Assembly (NCBI RefSeq): GCF_027943945.1 | Contig: NZ_AP027141.1 | Span: 372,001 to 436,000 of the forward strand | DNA length: 64,000 bases | Origin: Microbacterium terricola | GTDB taxonomy: Bacteria; Actinomycetota; Actinomycetes; Actinomycetales; Microbacteriaceae | Direction of reading: 5' to 3' | In this document: piece after piece, positions 46,379 to 55,265 of the stretch | Numbering within the stretch: the stretch's first letter is position 1 | How the letters are laid out: every line of letters begins with the position of its first letter | The notes under the pieces: generated by a model | Told to the model about the DNA's origin: nothing | Database searches by the model: none | What the model saw: the letters and a program-made list of their open reading frames with translations, nothing else | Made by a program: the position numbers and the translations under genes

Positions 46379-47007
46379 TGGCTGAGAAGGCCGAGAAGGC
46401 GACCGCAGAGGTCGTCGAGAAGAAGGCTCCGGCTAAGAAGCCGGCTGCCGCCAAGGCTCCTGCGAAGGCCGCCGCCAAGCCCGCCGCCGAGAAGAAGGCA
46501 CCGGCCAAGGCCGCTGCCAAGGCTCCGGCGAAGAAGGCTGCCCCGAAGAAGGACGCCGCGGCCACGCGCCCCGGCGTGCTCAAGGTCCACCACCTGCGTC
46601 CGGTCCCCGGCGCCAACACCGCGAAGACCCGTGTCGGTCGCGGTGAGGGCTCGAAGGGCAAGACGGCCGGCCGTGGCACCAAGGGCCAGAAGGCCCGCTA
46701 CCAGGTCAAGGCCGGCTTCGAGGGTGGGCAGATGCCGCTGCACATGCGCACCCCCAAGCTGCGCGGGTTCAAGAACCCGTTCCGCGTCGAGTACCAGGTC
46801 GTGAACCTCGAGAAGCTCGCCGAGCTCTACCCCAAGGGTGGAGACGTCACCGTCAGCGACCTGGTCGCCAAGGGTGCGGTGCGCAAGAACGAGAAGGTCA
46901 AGGTCCTCGGCAACGGCGACATCGCGGTGAAGCTCACCGTGGCCGTCGACAAGGTCTCCGGCTCTGCTGAGCAGAAGATCGTCGCCGCGGGCGGTTCCGT
47001 CAAGTAA
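46378..47007 (+). CDS. rplO: 50S ribosomal protein L15 with long Lys/Ala/Pro N-terminal extension
   Basis: A 209-residue protein. The L15 core starts near residue 65 ([11 protein letters not shown]) and carries the [12 protein letters not shown] glycine-rich segment and the G-F-E-G-G-Q-M-P loop. The preceding 64 residues are a histone-H1-like run of A-P-A-K-K and A-K-A repeats. Usual L15 is about 145-150 residues. ATG 46378 overlaps rpmD, so the extension is likely real. A strong hairpin follows the stop. Confidence 0.97.
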   Translation: MAEKAEKATAEVVEKKAPAKKPAAAKAPAKAAAKPAAEKKAPAKAAAKAPAKKAAPKKDAAATRPGVLKVHHLRPVPGANTAKTRVGRGEGSKGKTAGRGTKGQKARYQVKAGFEGGQMPLHMRTPKLRGFKNPFRVEYQVVNLEKLAELYPKGGDVTVSDLVAKGAVRKNEKVKVLGNGDIAVKLTVAVDKVSGSAEQKIVAAGGSVK

Positions 47008-47013
47008 AGGCAT

Positions 47014-47057
47014 CAGTGGGGGCCGGAGCATTGCTCCGGCCCCCACTGGGCTACCCT
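47014..47057 (+). terminator. Strong hairpin after rplO, with a -10 box for secY
   Basis: CAGTGGGGGCCGGAGC (47014-47029) pairs perfectly with 47033-47048 (16 base pairs, loop ATT). No T-tract follows. TACCCT (47052-47057) directly after it is a TANNNT-type -10 that could serve secY; a weak -35-like TTGCTC lies inside the hairpin. The element may cut ribosomal protein transcription and restart secY-adk-map. Confidence 0.6.
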
Positions 47058-47106
47058 GGAGGTTGGTTCGCCCCGAGCGACCGGCATCCCTTCTGGAGGC
47101 ATCCTC

Positions 47107-48429
47107 TTGTTCAGCGCCATCGCGCGGGTCTTCCGTACACCCGATCTGCGTCGGAAGATCGCATTCACCCTGGCGATCATCGCCATCTATCGCTTCGGCG
47201 CGCACGTCCCGGCGCCGTTCGTGAACTTCCCCAACGTGCAGGAATGCCTGCGGCAGAGCTCAGGCACAGAGGGCCTGCTGTCGCTCGTGAACCTGTTCTC
47301 GGGCGGCGCGCTCCTGCAGCTGTCGATCTTCGCCCTCGGCGTCATGCCGTACATCACGGCGACGATCATCGTGCAGCTGCTGCGCGTGGTCATCCCGCAC
47401 TTCGAGACCCTCTACAAGGAGGGCCAGGCGGGCCAGGCCAGGCTCACGCAGTACACCCGCTACCTGACGATCGCGCTCGCACTGCTGCAGTCGACGACGC
47501 TGGTGACGGTGGCCCGCAGCGGTCAGCTCTTCGGCACCACCGGCATCGCCGAGTGCGAGGCGCTGCTGACCAACGACGTGTGGTGGGCGCAGCTGCTGAT
47601 GATCATCACGATGACCGCCGGCACCGGCCTCATCATGTGGTTCGCCGAGCTCGTCACCGAGCGCGGCATCGGCAACGGCATGTCCCTGCTGATCTTCACC
47701 TCCATCGCCGCGGCCTTCCCCGCCTCGATGTGGGCGATCTGGACCGCCAAGGGCCCCGAGGTCTTCCTCCTGGTGCTCGCCGTCGGCATCATCGTCGTCG
47801 CGCTCGTGGTGTTCGTCGAACAGTCGCAGCGCCGCATCCCGGTGCAGTACGCGAAGCGGATGGTGGGACGCCGCACGTACGGCGGCACCAACACGTACAT
47901 CCCGATCAAGGTCAACATGGCCGGCGTCGTGCCCGTCATCTTCGCCTCGTCGCTGCTGTACATCCCGGTGCTGATCGCGCAGTTCAACCAGCCGCAGGCC
48001 GGTGAAGAGGCCTCGGCGTGGGTCGCGTGGATCGCGCAGTACTTCACGACGGGCGACAGCCCGCTCTACATGGCGGTGTACTTCCTGCTCATCGTCGGCT
48101 TCACCTACTTCTACGTCGCGATCACGTTCAACCCGGTCGAGGTCGCCGACAACATGAAGAAGTACGGCGGGTTCATCCCCGGCATCCGCGCCGGTCGTCC
48201 CACCGCTGAGTACCTCGACTACGTGCTCACCCGCATCACGCTGCCCGGCTCGCTCTACCTCGGTCTGATCGCGCTGCTGCCGCTCATCGCGCTGGCGACG
48301 GTCGGTGCCAACCAGAACTTCCCGTTCGGTGGCGCATCGATCCTCATCATCGTCGGCGTCGGCCTCGAGACGGTGAAGCAGATCGACGCCCAGCTCCAGC
48401 AGCGTCACTACGAGGGGCTGCTCCGATGA
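47107..48429 (+). CDS. secY: Preprotein translocase subunit SecY
   Basis: A 440-residue protein with ten predicted membrane helices, the channel of the Sec translocon. The family landmarks are present: G-A-H-V-P near the N-terminus, M-P-Y-I-T-A-T-I-I plug-helix-2 region, and the cytoplasmic P-G-I-R-x-G-R-P-T loop that contacts SecA. The start is TTG 47107 with GGAGG seven bases upstream. Its stop overlaps adk (ATGA). It would export the adhesin and lipoproteins seen elsewhere in the window. Confidence 0.97.
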   Translation: MFSAIARVFRTPDLRRKIAFTLAIIAIYRFGAHVPAPFVNFPNVQECLRQSSGTEGLLSLVNLFSGGALLQLSIFALGVMPYITATIIVQLLRVVIPHFETLYKEGQAGQARLTQYTRYLTIALALLQSTTLVTVARSGQLFGTTGIAECEALLTNDVWWAQLLMIITMTAGTGLIMWFAELVTERGIGNGMSLLIFTSIAAAFPASMWAIWTAKGPEVFLLVLAVGIIVVALVVFVEQSQRRIPVQYAKRMVGRRTYGGTNTYIPIKVNMAGVVPVIFASSLLYIPVLIAQFNQPQAGEEASAWVAWIAQYFTTGDSPLYMAVYFLLIVGFTYFYVAITFNPVEVADNMKKYGGFIPGIRAGRPTAEYLDYVLTRITLPGSLYLGLIALLPLIALATVGANQNFPFGGASILIIVGVGLETVKQIDAQLQQRHYEGLLR

Positions 48430-49055
48430 GCCAGGCTCAGGACGGCGCCCAGGCTCAGGACGGCGCGCGTCTCCTGATCGTCGGGCCGCAGGGCTCCGGC
48501 AAGGGGACGCAGGGCGTGCGCATCGCCGAGGTCGTCGGCGTGCCGGCGATCTCGACCGGCGACATGTTCCGTGCCGCCATCTCCGGGGGCACCGAGCTCG
48601 GCGAGAAGGTCAAGGCCATCATCGAGGCCGGTGACCTGGTGCCGGATGCCGTCACCAGCGAGGTCGTCAGCGAGCGCCTGTCGCAGGACGACGCCGCCGA
48701 GGGCTTCCTCCTCGACGGGTACCCGCGCAACCTCGCCCAGGTCTCCGACCTCGACGCATTCCTGTCGGGTCGGGGCGAGCAGCTCGACGCGGTCATCGAA
48801 CTGTCGGTGCCGCGCGGCGAGTCGATCGACCGGCTCACCCGCCGTGCATTCGAGCAGGGTCGCACCGACGACACCGAGGACGTCATCGCCAACCGCCTCG
48901 CCATCTACGAGCGCGAGACCGCCCCGATCCTCGACGTCTACCGCGAGCGCGGCATCGTCGACGTGATCGACGGCGTGGGCTCGCTCGACGAGATCACCGA
49001 GCGCATCGTGGCCGCACTCGGCGCGCGCGGTCTGATCCGCACGGCCGCCGCCTGA
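48426..49055 (+). CDS. adk: Adenylate kinase (short form) with duplicated N-terminal hexapeptide
   Basis: A 209-residue kinase interconverting ATP + AMP and 2 ADP. P-loop GPQGSGKGTQ (about 20-29), S-T-G-D-M-F-R and D-G-Y-P-R-N are present; the LID is the short form without the zinc finger. The N-terminus has a tandem 18-base duplication (48432-48466) giving Q-A-Q-D-G-A twice before the usual R-L-L-I-V-G-P start, so about 14 residues are added. It overlaps secY and precedes map by four bases. Confidence 0.97.
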   Translation: MSQAQDGAQAQDGARLLIVGPQGSGKGTQGVRIAEVVGVPAISTGDMFRAAISGGTELGEKVKAIIEAGDLVPDAVTSEVVSERLSQDDAAEGFLLDGYPRNLAQVSDLDAFLSGRGEQLDAVIELSVPRGESIDRLTRRAFEQGRTDDTEDVIANRLAIYERETAPILDVYRERGIVDVIDGVGSLDEITERIVAALGARGLIRTAAA

Positions 49056-49059
49056 GCCC

Positions 49060-49899
49060 GTGCTGCGCCGTTCGATCTACAAGACTCCGGCCCAGCTGCG
49101 GTCGATGGTCGAGCCGGGCCTGATCACGGCTGCGGCCCTCGCCGAGGTCCGCGGGCTGGTGGCACCCGGTGTCACGACCCTCGAGCTCGACGCGGCAGCA
49201 TCCGCTGTCATCCGCGGTCGCGGAGCGGTCTCGAACTTCCAGATGGTGCGCGGGTACCGCTACACGGTCTGCACCTCGGTCAACCAGGAGGTCGTGCACG
49301 GCATCCCCACCGACCGGGTGCTGCAGCCGGGCGACATCGTGTCGATCGACGCGGGTGCGGAGTTCCGCGGCTGGAACGGCGACTCGGCGATCACCATCGT
49401 CGTGCCGGACCCCGACCGGCCGGAGCTCGTCGCCGAGCGCGAGCGGCTCTCCCAGGTGACGGAGGGGTCGCTGTGGGCCGGCATCGCCGCGCTCGCGACC
49501 GCCAGTCACCTCGCCGAGATCGGCGCGGCGATCCAGGGCCACATCGAGGCGAACCAGCCCGACGGGGCGCCCTACGGCATCCTGCGCGAGTACGTCGGCC
49601 ACGGCATCGGCCGCAAGATGCACGAGTCGCCGTCGGTGTTCAACTACCGGGTGTCCGACCCGGGCCCCGAGGTCCGTCCGGGCCTCGCGGTCGCGATCGA
49701 GCCGATGGTCGTCATCGGCTCGGACGAGACCTTCGTCGAGGACGACGGCTGGACCGTCTCGACGGTCGACGGCACCGCAGGCTCCCACTGGGAGCACAGT
49801 GTCGCCGTGCATGATGGTGGTATCTGGGTGCTGACCGCGCCCGACGGCGGAGCCGCAGGCCTCGCCCCCTTCGGTGTGACCCCCCGACAGATCTCGTGA
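49060..49899 (+). CDS. map: Methionine aminopeptidase type I
   Basis: A 279-residue metalloprotease that removes the initiator Met. The pita-bread metal ligands are visible: Asp in S-I-D-A-G, Asp in G-D-S-A-I-T, His in G-H-G-I-G-R-K-M-H-E-S-P, Glu in I-E-P-M and Glu in W-E-H-S-V. The start GTG 49060 lies four bases after the adk stop. secY-adk-map is the usual order, and the stop overlaps a possible GTG of the next gene. Confidence 0.95.
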   Translation: MLRRSIYKTPAQLRSMVEPGLITAAALAEVRGLVAPGVTTLELDAAASAVIRGRGAVSNFQMVRGYRYTVCTSVNQEVVHGIPTDRVLQPGDIVSIDAGAEFRGWNGDSAITIVVPDPDRPELVAERERLSQVTEGSLWAGIAALATASHLAEIGAAIQGHIEANQPDGAPYGILREYVGHGIGRKMHESPSVFNYRVSDPGPEVRPGLAVAIEPMVVIGSDETFVEDDGWTVSTVDGTAGSHWEHSVAVHDGGIWVLTAPDGGAAGLAPFGVTPRQIS

Positions 49900-49907
49900 G
49901 GATGAAG

Positions 49908-50588
49908 ATGGCAACGGCTGCGCGCAAGACGAACTGGTTCGCGATCTGGATCAGCATCGCCGTCGTGGTGGTGCTGGTGGGCGTGGCCGCGCTCGTCGTC
50001 GTGATGAACAACCAGGCGACCGCGCCCGGCGAGGTGCCGGACAGCGCGGGCATCAACCAGGAGACCGGCGCCATCGCGGTCGGCAGCGGCTCGAACGAGC
50101 TCGACACCTACATCGACTTCATGTGCCCGATCTGCGGTCAGTTCGAGGACCTTTACGGCGAGACCATCGAGGGCCTCGTCGACGACGGCTCGATCACCCT
50201 GAACATCCACCCCATCTCGATCCTCGACCGCGCCTCCATGGGCACGGCGTTCTCGACGCGCGCGGCCAACGCCGCCTACTGCGTGGCCGAGGCGAAGCCG
50301 GAGTCGGCGCTGGCGTTCACGCAGCTGATGTTCGAGAACCAGCCGGAGGAGTCCACCGAGGGCCTCACCGACGAGCAGATCCTCGACATCGCGTCTCAGG
50401 CCGGAGTCACCGGCATCGACGATTGCGTCAACGACCAGACCTACGCGGACTTCGTCGCCGAGATGACCGAGAAGACCCCGGTGAAGCCGGGCGCCTCGGG
50501 CATCGGCACCCCCACGGTGCTCCTGAACGGCGAGTTCGTCACCCTCACGGGCGACCCGCAGGCCGACCTGGTCGACGCGCTGAAGTAG
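49908..50588 (+). CDS. Membrane-anchored DsbA-family thioredoxin-fold protein
   Basis: A 226-residue protein with one N-terminal membrane helix (about 11-33) and an external thioredoxin fold (about 55-226). The redox motif is C73-P-I-C76, and a cis-proline loop G-I-G-T-P-T-V-L-L-N-G lies near 203-213. It probably acts as a disulphide oxidoreductase outside the membrane. ATG 49908 is chosen for GAGGA six bases upstream; GTG 49896 and ATG 49902 are alternatives. It is co-directional with map; a small GGGGC/GCCCC hairpin (50597-50611) follows. Its presence inside the alpha region is not universal. Confidence 0.9.
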   Translation: MATAARKTNWFAIWISIAVVVVLVGVAALVVVMNNQATAPGEVPDSAGINQETGAIAVGSGSNELDTYIDFMCPICGQFEDLYGETIEGLVDDGSITLNIHPISILDRASMGTAFSTRAANAAYCVAEAKPESALAFTQLMFENQPEESTEGLTDEQILDIASQAGVTGIDDCVNDQTYADFVAEMTEKTPVKPGASGIGTPTVLLNGEFVTLTGDPQADLVDALK

Positions 50589-50627
50589 CCCGCCCGCGGG
50601 GCGTTGCCCCGGCATCCGTTCTTCTGT

Positions 50628-50706
50628 CGAATCCATCGGCTACTCGTCGACTCCAGGGCTTCGGGCGTCCATTCGGCCCGGATTCGGTGACGAACGGCTG
50701 GATTCG
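50628..50706. repeat. Inverted repeat CGAATCCA/TGGATTCG upstream of the accessory gene
   Basis: CGAATCCA (50628-50635) and TGGATTCG (50699-50706) are perfect inverted copies, 63 bases apart, in the gap before the AbiEi-like gene. The same pair recurs downstream of that gene at 51939-51997. The gap also has several ATTCGG words and no other recognisable feature. Confidence 0.5.
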
Positions 50707-50771
50707 CGCTGCTGGATGACGGAGCGGAGGATGCTGCGCCGTTCCTCCCCAGGGCGGATGCTCTTGGGGGC

Positions 50772-51917
50772 ATGCGACGACGGTCGAGCGAGTCGCTCCA
50801 GCGGCGTGCGCAGTGCGCCATCGTCGGGGGAGTGGACCTCCAGGAGATCAGCGGACACGTGGTGTCGGTCGCGGCGCTGCAACAGGGCGGACTCACTCGA
50901 GCGGGGCGTCGATCGGCGGTCGACGCCGGACTGCTCGTTCCGGTGCGCCGTGGATGGTACGTCTCCGGCGATGTGTGGCGAGCATGGCATCGGGAGCAGC
51001 GGCATCTGACACAGGCCCTTGCGGCATGGAAGGCCATCGGGGCCACTTCCGGGGCTGTGCTCTCGCACACGTGTGCCGCTGCCGCGCACGGCCTGCCGCT
51101 GTTCCGTCTAGCTCCACGCCAGGTGCACGTGATCGATCCGCGATCGGACGGGCGGGTACGTCCGCCGTCGCTCACACCGCCAACGCCGGGGGCGACCGTC
51201 GGGCCGTCGACGCCCCTGCGAACGACGCCATTCGTCGCGCGCCACGCGGTCGCGCTCGGCGCCGGCGACGTGGTGCACATCGCGGGCGTGGCCGTCACCG
51301 ATCTCCCACGCACTGTGGGGGACCTCATCGGTCGGGTGCGCCCCGAGACGGCTGTCGCGCTGGCTGACGCCGCGCTTCGGAAATGGGCGTGGGACGACGG
51401 GAGCCTGTCGTACGACGACACGGGCGCCCAGGCCTTCACAGCGCAAGTGCGCGCGTCGCCGGCCCTCCAACGAGGGCAACGCGGGGTCGTGCAGGCGCGC
51501 TGGGTGCTCGACTTCGCGGATGGCCGAGCGCAGGGCCCAGGAGAGAGCGTGAGCCGCCTCTACCTGCACCTCCTCGGGTTCGCTGCGCCTCGGCTGCAGG
51601 TTCGGATCGCGCTGGAAACATCTACGCACTACCTGGACTTCGGCCTGGACGATGTCGGCGCATGGGGCGAATTCGACGGCGAAGGCAAGTACTTCGATCG
51701 GGAGATGACGCACGGCGCGGACGCGCTCGACGTCCTTCGAGCCGAGAAGCAGCGCGAAGACAGCATCCGTGCCGCGACCGGCCGCATTCTCGCCCGGTGG
51801 GGGATGAAGCACCTCAGCTCGGTCGCTGCACTTGGTCAGCAGCTCGCGCTCTACGGAATCCGCCCACCCATCCGGCAGCGATCGCTCCCCGCCCCAGTAC
51901 GTGCTCCAGCGCTCTGA
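50772..51917 (+). CDS. AbiEi-like/DUF559-like protein (winged-helix N-terminus, nuclease-like C-terminus)
   Basis: A 381-residue protein. The N-terminal 75 residues look like the AbiEi-type winged helix (A-L-Q-Q-G-G-L-T-R-A, A-G-L-L-V-P-V-R-R-G-W-Y-V-S), followed by a mixed central region. The C-terminal part (about 250-355) resembles DUF559/PD-(D/E)xK-like modules: D-F-G-L-D-D, then G-E-F-D-G-E-G-K-Y and E-K-Q-R-E-D-S-I-R. Proteins of this shape are widespread and often strain-variable in Micrococcales. No toxin partner is adjacent, so a toxin-antitoxin role is doubtful. Codon use looks slightly less ribosomal-like than its neighbours. It interrupts the map-infA interval and is flanked on both sides by CGAATCCA inverted repeats, suggesting insertion. 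Confidence 0.75.
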   Translation: MRRRSSESLQRRAQCAIVGGVDLQEISGHVVSVAALQQGGLTRAGRRSAVDAGLLVPVRRGWYVSGDVWRAWHREQRHLTQALAAWKAIGATSGAVLSHTCAAAAHGLPLFRLAPRQVHVIDPRSDGRVRPPSLTPPTPGATVGPSTPLRTTPFVARHAVALGAGDVVHIAGVAVTDLPRTVGDLIGRVRPETAVALADAALRKWAWDDGSLSYDDTGAQAFTAQVRASPALQRGQRGVVQARWVLDFADGRAQGPGESVSRLYLHLLGFAAPRLQVRIALETSTHYLDFGLDDVGAWGEFDGEGKYFDREMTHGADALDVLRAEKQREDSIRAATGRILARWGMKHLSSVAALGQQLALYGIRPPIRQRSLPAPVRAPAL

Positions 51918-51938
51918 CGAGGTGCGCGCGACTCCACA

Positions 51939-51997
51939 CGAATCCACCTCGTCGTGGTCCAGCCCAGGGAATTCGGCCGCTCTCGTGAGTGGATTCG
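51939..51997. repeat. Inverted repeat CGAATCCA/TGGATTCG downstream of the accessory gene
   Basis: CGAATCCA (51939-51946) and TGGATTCG (51990-51997) repeat the pair found upstream; here each arm extends by one base to CGAATCCAC/GTGGATTCG. ATTCGGCC also appears at 51971 and 51993 and at about 50671 upstream. The remaining gap to the infA promoter shows nothing else. Confidence 0.5.
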
Positions 51998-52060
51998 GCC
52001 GCAAAGGAATGGACTCGGCGCTGGGGACACGGCTCAAAGGCGGGCCGAGCCGGCGCCGAG

Positions 52061-52134
52061 TTGCCCGGGTGCGATATAGCACGTATGATTGATCTTTGGT
52101 GCCTTGCGCCTATATTGGCGTGTCGTCTGGCACC
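52061..52134 (+). promoter_or_regulatory. infA promoter and leader hairpin
   Basis: TTGCCC (52061-52066) and TATGAT (52084-52089) are 17 bases apart, a strong promoter. The transcript, starting near 52096, would begin with a stem: GGTGCC (52098-52103) with GGCACC (52129-52134), and an inner GCGCC/GGCGT pairing around TATATT. The leader is about 90 bases and locally AT-richer than the surroundings. infA thus has its own control after the inserted gene. Confidence 0.7.
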
Positions 52135-52186
52135 GAGAAACCATCCACCGCAGACCGACCGGATCTGCAGAAGTGTTAGCGAGTCT

Positions 52187-52408
52187 ATGGCGAAAAAAGA
52201 CGGTGTCATCGAGATCGAAGGTGTGATCGCCGAGGCTCTGCCCAACGCGATGTTCCGCGTTGAGCTGACCAACGGACACAAGGTGCTCGCCACGATCTCG
52301 GGCAAGATGCGGCAGAACTACATCCGCATCATCCCCGAGGACCGTGTCGTCGTGGAGCTCAGCCCCTACGACCTCACGCGCGGGCGCATCGTCTACCGCT
52401 ACCGCTAA
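52187..52408 (+). CDS. infA: Translation initiation factor IF-1
   Basis: A 73-residue OB-fold protein of exact family length ([12 protein letters not shown] start, [10 protein letters not shown] and the [12 protein letters not shown] end). It blocks the A site during initiation. The ATG at 52187 is the only start matching the conserved N-terminus. Followed by rpmJ after 79 bases. Confidence 0.98.
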   Translation: MAKKDGVIEIEGVIAEALPNAMFRVELTNGHKVLATISGKMRQNYIRIIPEDRVVVELSPYDLTRGRIVYRYR

Positions 52409-52487
52409 CCCTCTCTCCACCCGGTCGAGAAGTAACGTCCCGCGCTGTTCGCGCGCTCGGGAACGAAGACAGCGAAACAGGAAAATC

Positions 52488-52604
52488 ATGAAGGTCAATC
52501 CCTCCGTCAAGCCCATCTGCGACCACTGCAAGGTCATCCGCCGCCACGGCCGCGTGATGGTCATCTGCAAGTCGAACCCGCGCCACAAGCAGCGCCAGGG
52601 CTGA
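52488..52604 (+). CDS. rpmJ: 50S ribosomal protein L36 (zinc-binding C+ form)
   Basis: A 38-residue protein. The zinc ribbon ligands Cys11, Cys14, Cys27 and His32 are all present, so this is the zinc-dependent paralogue, in contrast to the zinc-free form induced under zinc limitation. ATG 52488 follows ACAGGAAAA. Standard position between infA and rpsM. Confidence 0.97.
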   Translation: MKVNPSVKPICDHCKVIRRHGRVMVICKSNPRHKQRQG

Positions 52605-52728
52605 CACCAGACTTCCCGCCACCTGGCGGGTCCACTGCAGGATCAGAACCCGCAAGGGGGACACCTCGGGGCGGAGGCCCGGGCACCGATCCTGCACCAC
52701 ACCTCCAACAACACTCCAGGAGAGTCGC

Positions 52729-53103
52729 ATGGCACGTCTTGCCGGCGTTGACATCCCGCGCGATAAGCGCGTGGTGATCGCACTGACCTACATCTACGGC
52801 GTTGGCCGTACCCGCTCGACCGAGATCCTCACCGCGACGGAGATCGACGAGAGCATCCGCGTCAAGGACCTCACCGATGACCAGCTCATCGCGCTCCGCG
52901 ACTACATCGAGGGCAACTACAAGGTGGAGGGTGACCTTCGCCGCGAGGTCGCCGCCGACATCCGCCGCAAGGTCGAGATCGGCTCGTACGAGGGTCTGCG
53001 CCACCGTCGCGGCCTGCCCGTGCGCGGTCAGCGCACGAAGACCAACGCGCGTACCCGCAAGGGTCCCAAGCGCACCGTCGCCGGCAAGAAGAAGGCGCGC
53101 TAG
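52729..53103 (+). CDS. rpsM: 30S ribosomal protein S13
   Basis: A 124-residue S13 with A-R-L-A-G-V-D-I-P, the helix-two-turn-helix region (I-Y-G-V-G-R-T-R-S) and the basic tail [14 protein letters not shown] that contacts P-site tRNA. GGAGAG precedes ATG 52729. Followed by rpsK after 38 bases. Confidence 0.98.
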   Translation: MARLAGVDIPRDKRVVIALTYIYGVGRTRSTEILTATEIDESIRVKDLTDDQLIALRDYIEGNYKVEGDLRREVAADIRRKVEIGSYEGLRHRRGLPVRGQRTKTNARTRKGPKRTVAGKKKAR

Positions 53104-53141
53104 GCCGCCGCCTGCGCTCACCGATTTAGGAGAGAGAACTC

Positions 53142-53540
53142 ATGGCACAGGCCAAGTCCGCCGCGCGCAAGCCGCGCCGCAAGGAGAAGAAGAACATCGC
53201 GCTGGGTCACGCCCACATCAAGTCGACGTTCAACAACACCATCGTTTCGATCACCGACCCCACGGGCGCTGTCATCAGCTGGGCCTCGTCGGGTGGCGTG
53301 GGCTTCAAGGGCTCGCGCAAGTCGACGCCCTACGCCGCTGGTATGGCCGCCGAGTCGGCAGCCCGCCAGGCGCAGGAGCACGGCGTCAAGAAGGTCGACG
53401 TCTTCGTGAAGGGCCCGGGCTCGGGTCGCGAGACCGCGATCCGCTCGCTGCAGGCCGCCGGCCTCGAGGTCGGCTCGATCAGCGACGTGACGCCCCAGGC
53501 TCACAACGGCTGCCGTCCGCCGAAGCGCCGTCGCGTCTGA
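53142..53540 (+). CDS. rpsK: 30S ribosomal protein S11
   Basis: A 132-residue S11 with the [12 protein letters not shown] segment, the [13 protein letters not shown] loop and the terminal [12 protein letters not shown] tail whose Asn-Gly is often isomerised. rpsD, frequently the next gene, is absent; a terminator-like hairpin and rpoA follow instead. Confidence 0.98.
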   Translation: MAQAKSAARKPRRKEKKNIALGHAHIKSTFNNTIVSITDPTGAVISWASSGGVGFKGSRKSTPYAAGMAAESAARQAQEHGVKKVDVFVKGPGSGRETAIRSLQAAGLEVGSISDVTPQAHNGCRPPKRRRV

Positions 53541-53546
53541 TTTCCG

Positions 53547-53588
53547 GGATGCGGGGGACCCGGCCGTTTCGCCGGGCTCCCCGCATCC
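53547..53588 (+). terminator. Hairpin between rpsK and rpoA
   Basis: Bases 53547-53564 pair with 53571-53588: ten pairs beginning GGATGCGGGG, an internal mismatch, then CCCGGC/GCCGGG, with loop CGTTTC. Only a short TTT follows (53594-53596). It may attenuate read-through into rpoA-rplQ. I find no well-spaced promoter for rpoA. Confidence 0.6.
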
Positions 53589-53661
53589 GCATCTTTGAAA
53601 ACTCAACACCTCACCCACCGCACGTGTCATATAGCGGGCACGTGATCGAAAGGAACACATA

Positions 53662-54651
53662 GTGCTCATTGCACAGCGTCCCACTCTGACCGAGGAAAAG
53701 GTCGGGGAGTTCCGCAGCCGTTTCATCATCGAGCCGCTGGAGCCCGGCTTCGGTTACACGATCGGCAACGCGCTTCGCCGCAGCCTCCTGTCGTCGATCC
53801 CCGGCGCTGCTGTCACCAGCATCCGCATCGATGGCGTGCTGCACGAGTTCAGCACCATCCCCGGTGTCAAGGAAGATGTCACCGAGATCATCCTGAACGT
53901 CAAGCAGCTCGTCGTCTCGAGCGAGCGCGACGAGCCCATCACCGCATACCTGCGCAAGACGGGTTCCGGTGAGGTCACCGCCGCCGACATCTCGGCCCCC
54001 GCCGGTGTCGAGGTGCACAACCCCGAGCTGGTCATCGCGACGCTCAACGACACCGCGAAGTTCGAGCTGGAGCTCACCATCGAGCGCGGCCGCGGCTACG
54101 TGTCGGCGACCCAGAACCGCAACGAGTACGCCGAGGCCGGTCAGATCCCGATCGACTCGATCTACTCGCCCGTGCTCAAGGTCAGCTACCGCGTCGAGGC
54201 GACTCGTGCCGGTGAGCGCACCGACTTCGACAAGCTGGTGCTGGACGTCGAGACCAAGCCCGCGATCGACCCGCGCGACGCCGTCGCGTCGGCCGGCCGC
54301 ACCCTGACCGAGCTGTTCGGTCTGGCGCGTGAGCTCAACGTCGAGGCCGAGGGCATCGAGATCGGCCCCGCGCCGGTCGAGACCGTCCTCTCGAACGAGC
54401 TGTCGATGCCCATCGAGGACCTCGACCTCTCGGTCCGCTCGTACAACTGCCTCAAGCGCGAGGGCATCAACACGGTGTCCGAGCTCGTCGCACTGTCGGA
54501 GACCCAGCTGATGAACATCCGCAACTTCGGCCAGAAGTCGGTCGACGAGGTGCGCGACAAGCTCGTCTCGCTCGGTCTGTCGCTGAAGGACTCGGTCCCC
54601 GGGTTCGACGGCGCGCACTTCTACGGCGGCTACGACGACGAGACCGTCTGA
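53662..54651 (+). CDS. rpoA: DNA-directed RNA polymerase subunit alpha
   Basis: A 329-residue alpha subunit. The N-terminal dimerisation domain ([17 protein letters not shown] and A-V-T-S-I-R-I-D-G) spans about 1-235. The C-terminal domain (about 250-315; [12 protein letters not shown] and N-x-R-N-F-G-Q-K-S) binds activators and UP elements. GTG 53662 follows AAAGGA. It is followed by rplQ after 36 bases. Confidence 0.98.
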   Translation: MLIAQRPTLTEEKVGEFRSRFIIEPLEPGFGYTIGNALRRSLLSSIPGAAVTSIRIDGVLHEFSTIPGVKEDVTEIILNVKQLVVSSERDEPITAYLRKTGSGEVTAADISAPAGVEVHNPELVIATLNDTAKFELELTIERGRGYVSATQNRNEYAEAGQIPIDSIYSPVLKVSYRVEATRAGERTDFDKLVLDVETKPAIDPRDAVASAGRTLTELFGLARELNVEAEGIEIGPAPVETVLSNELSMPIEDLDLSVRSYNCLKREGINTVSELVALSETQLMNIRNFGQKSVDEVRDKLVSLGLSLKDSVPGFDGAHFYGGYDDETV

Positions 54652-54687
54652 TCCCCGATCGACTTTCCCCACCTGGAGTAACTGAGA

Positions 54688-55248
54688 ATGCCTAAGCCCA
54701 CGAAGGGTCCCCGCCTCGGAGGCGGCCCGGCCCACGAGCGCCTGCTGCTTGCGAACCTCGCCGCAGCGCTGTTCACCCACAAGTCGATCAAGACGACCGA
54801 GACCAAGGCCAAGCGCCTGCGTCCGCTCGCCGAGCGCCTCATCACGTTCGCCAAGCGCGGCGACCTGCACGCGCGTCGTCGCGTGCTCGGGATCATCGGT
54901 GACAAGGACGTCGTGCACGTTCTGTTCACCGAGATCGCGCCGCTGGTCGCCGACCGTGAGGGCGGCTACACCCGCATCACGAAGGTCGGCAACCGCAAGG
55001 GCGACAACGCCCCCATGGCGGTCATCGAGCTCGTCCTCGAGCCCGTGACCAAGAAGCCGTCGGCCAAGAAGGCCGCCGCTGCGAAGGCCGCTCCGGCCGA
55101 GGAGGCCCCCGTCGAGGAGGCCCCCGTCGAGGAGGCACCCGCTGACGAGAGCGCCGCCGGCGCCGAGTCGCCCGAGGAGGGCGCCGCGGCCGAGGCTGCT
55201 GCCGAGGACGCAGTCGTCGAGACCCCTGCCGAGGAGAAGTCCGCGTAA
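54688..55248 (+). CDS. rplQ: 50S ribosomal protein L17 with acidic C-terminal extension
   Basis: A 186-residue protein. The L17 core (about 1-122; [21 protein letters not shown] and T-R-I-x-K) is standard. A basic stretch is followed by about 55 residues of Ala/Glu/Pro repeats (E-E-A-P-V repeated). Typical L17 is 115-125 residues; acidic tails occur in Actinobacteria. It ends the alpha operon at a strong hairpin. Confidence 0.97.
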   Translation: MPKPTKGPRLGGGPAHERLLLANLAAALFTHKSIKTTETKAKRLRPLAERLITFAKRGDLHARRRVLGIIGDKDVVHVLFTEIAPLVADREGGYTRITKVGNRKGDNAPMAVIELVLEPVTKKPSAKKAAAAKAAPAEEAPVEEAPVEEAPADESAAGAESPEEGAAAEAAAEDAVVETPAEEKSA

Positions 55249-55265
55249 CACCGGATCCTCTGTGC

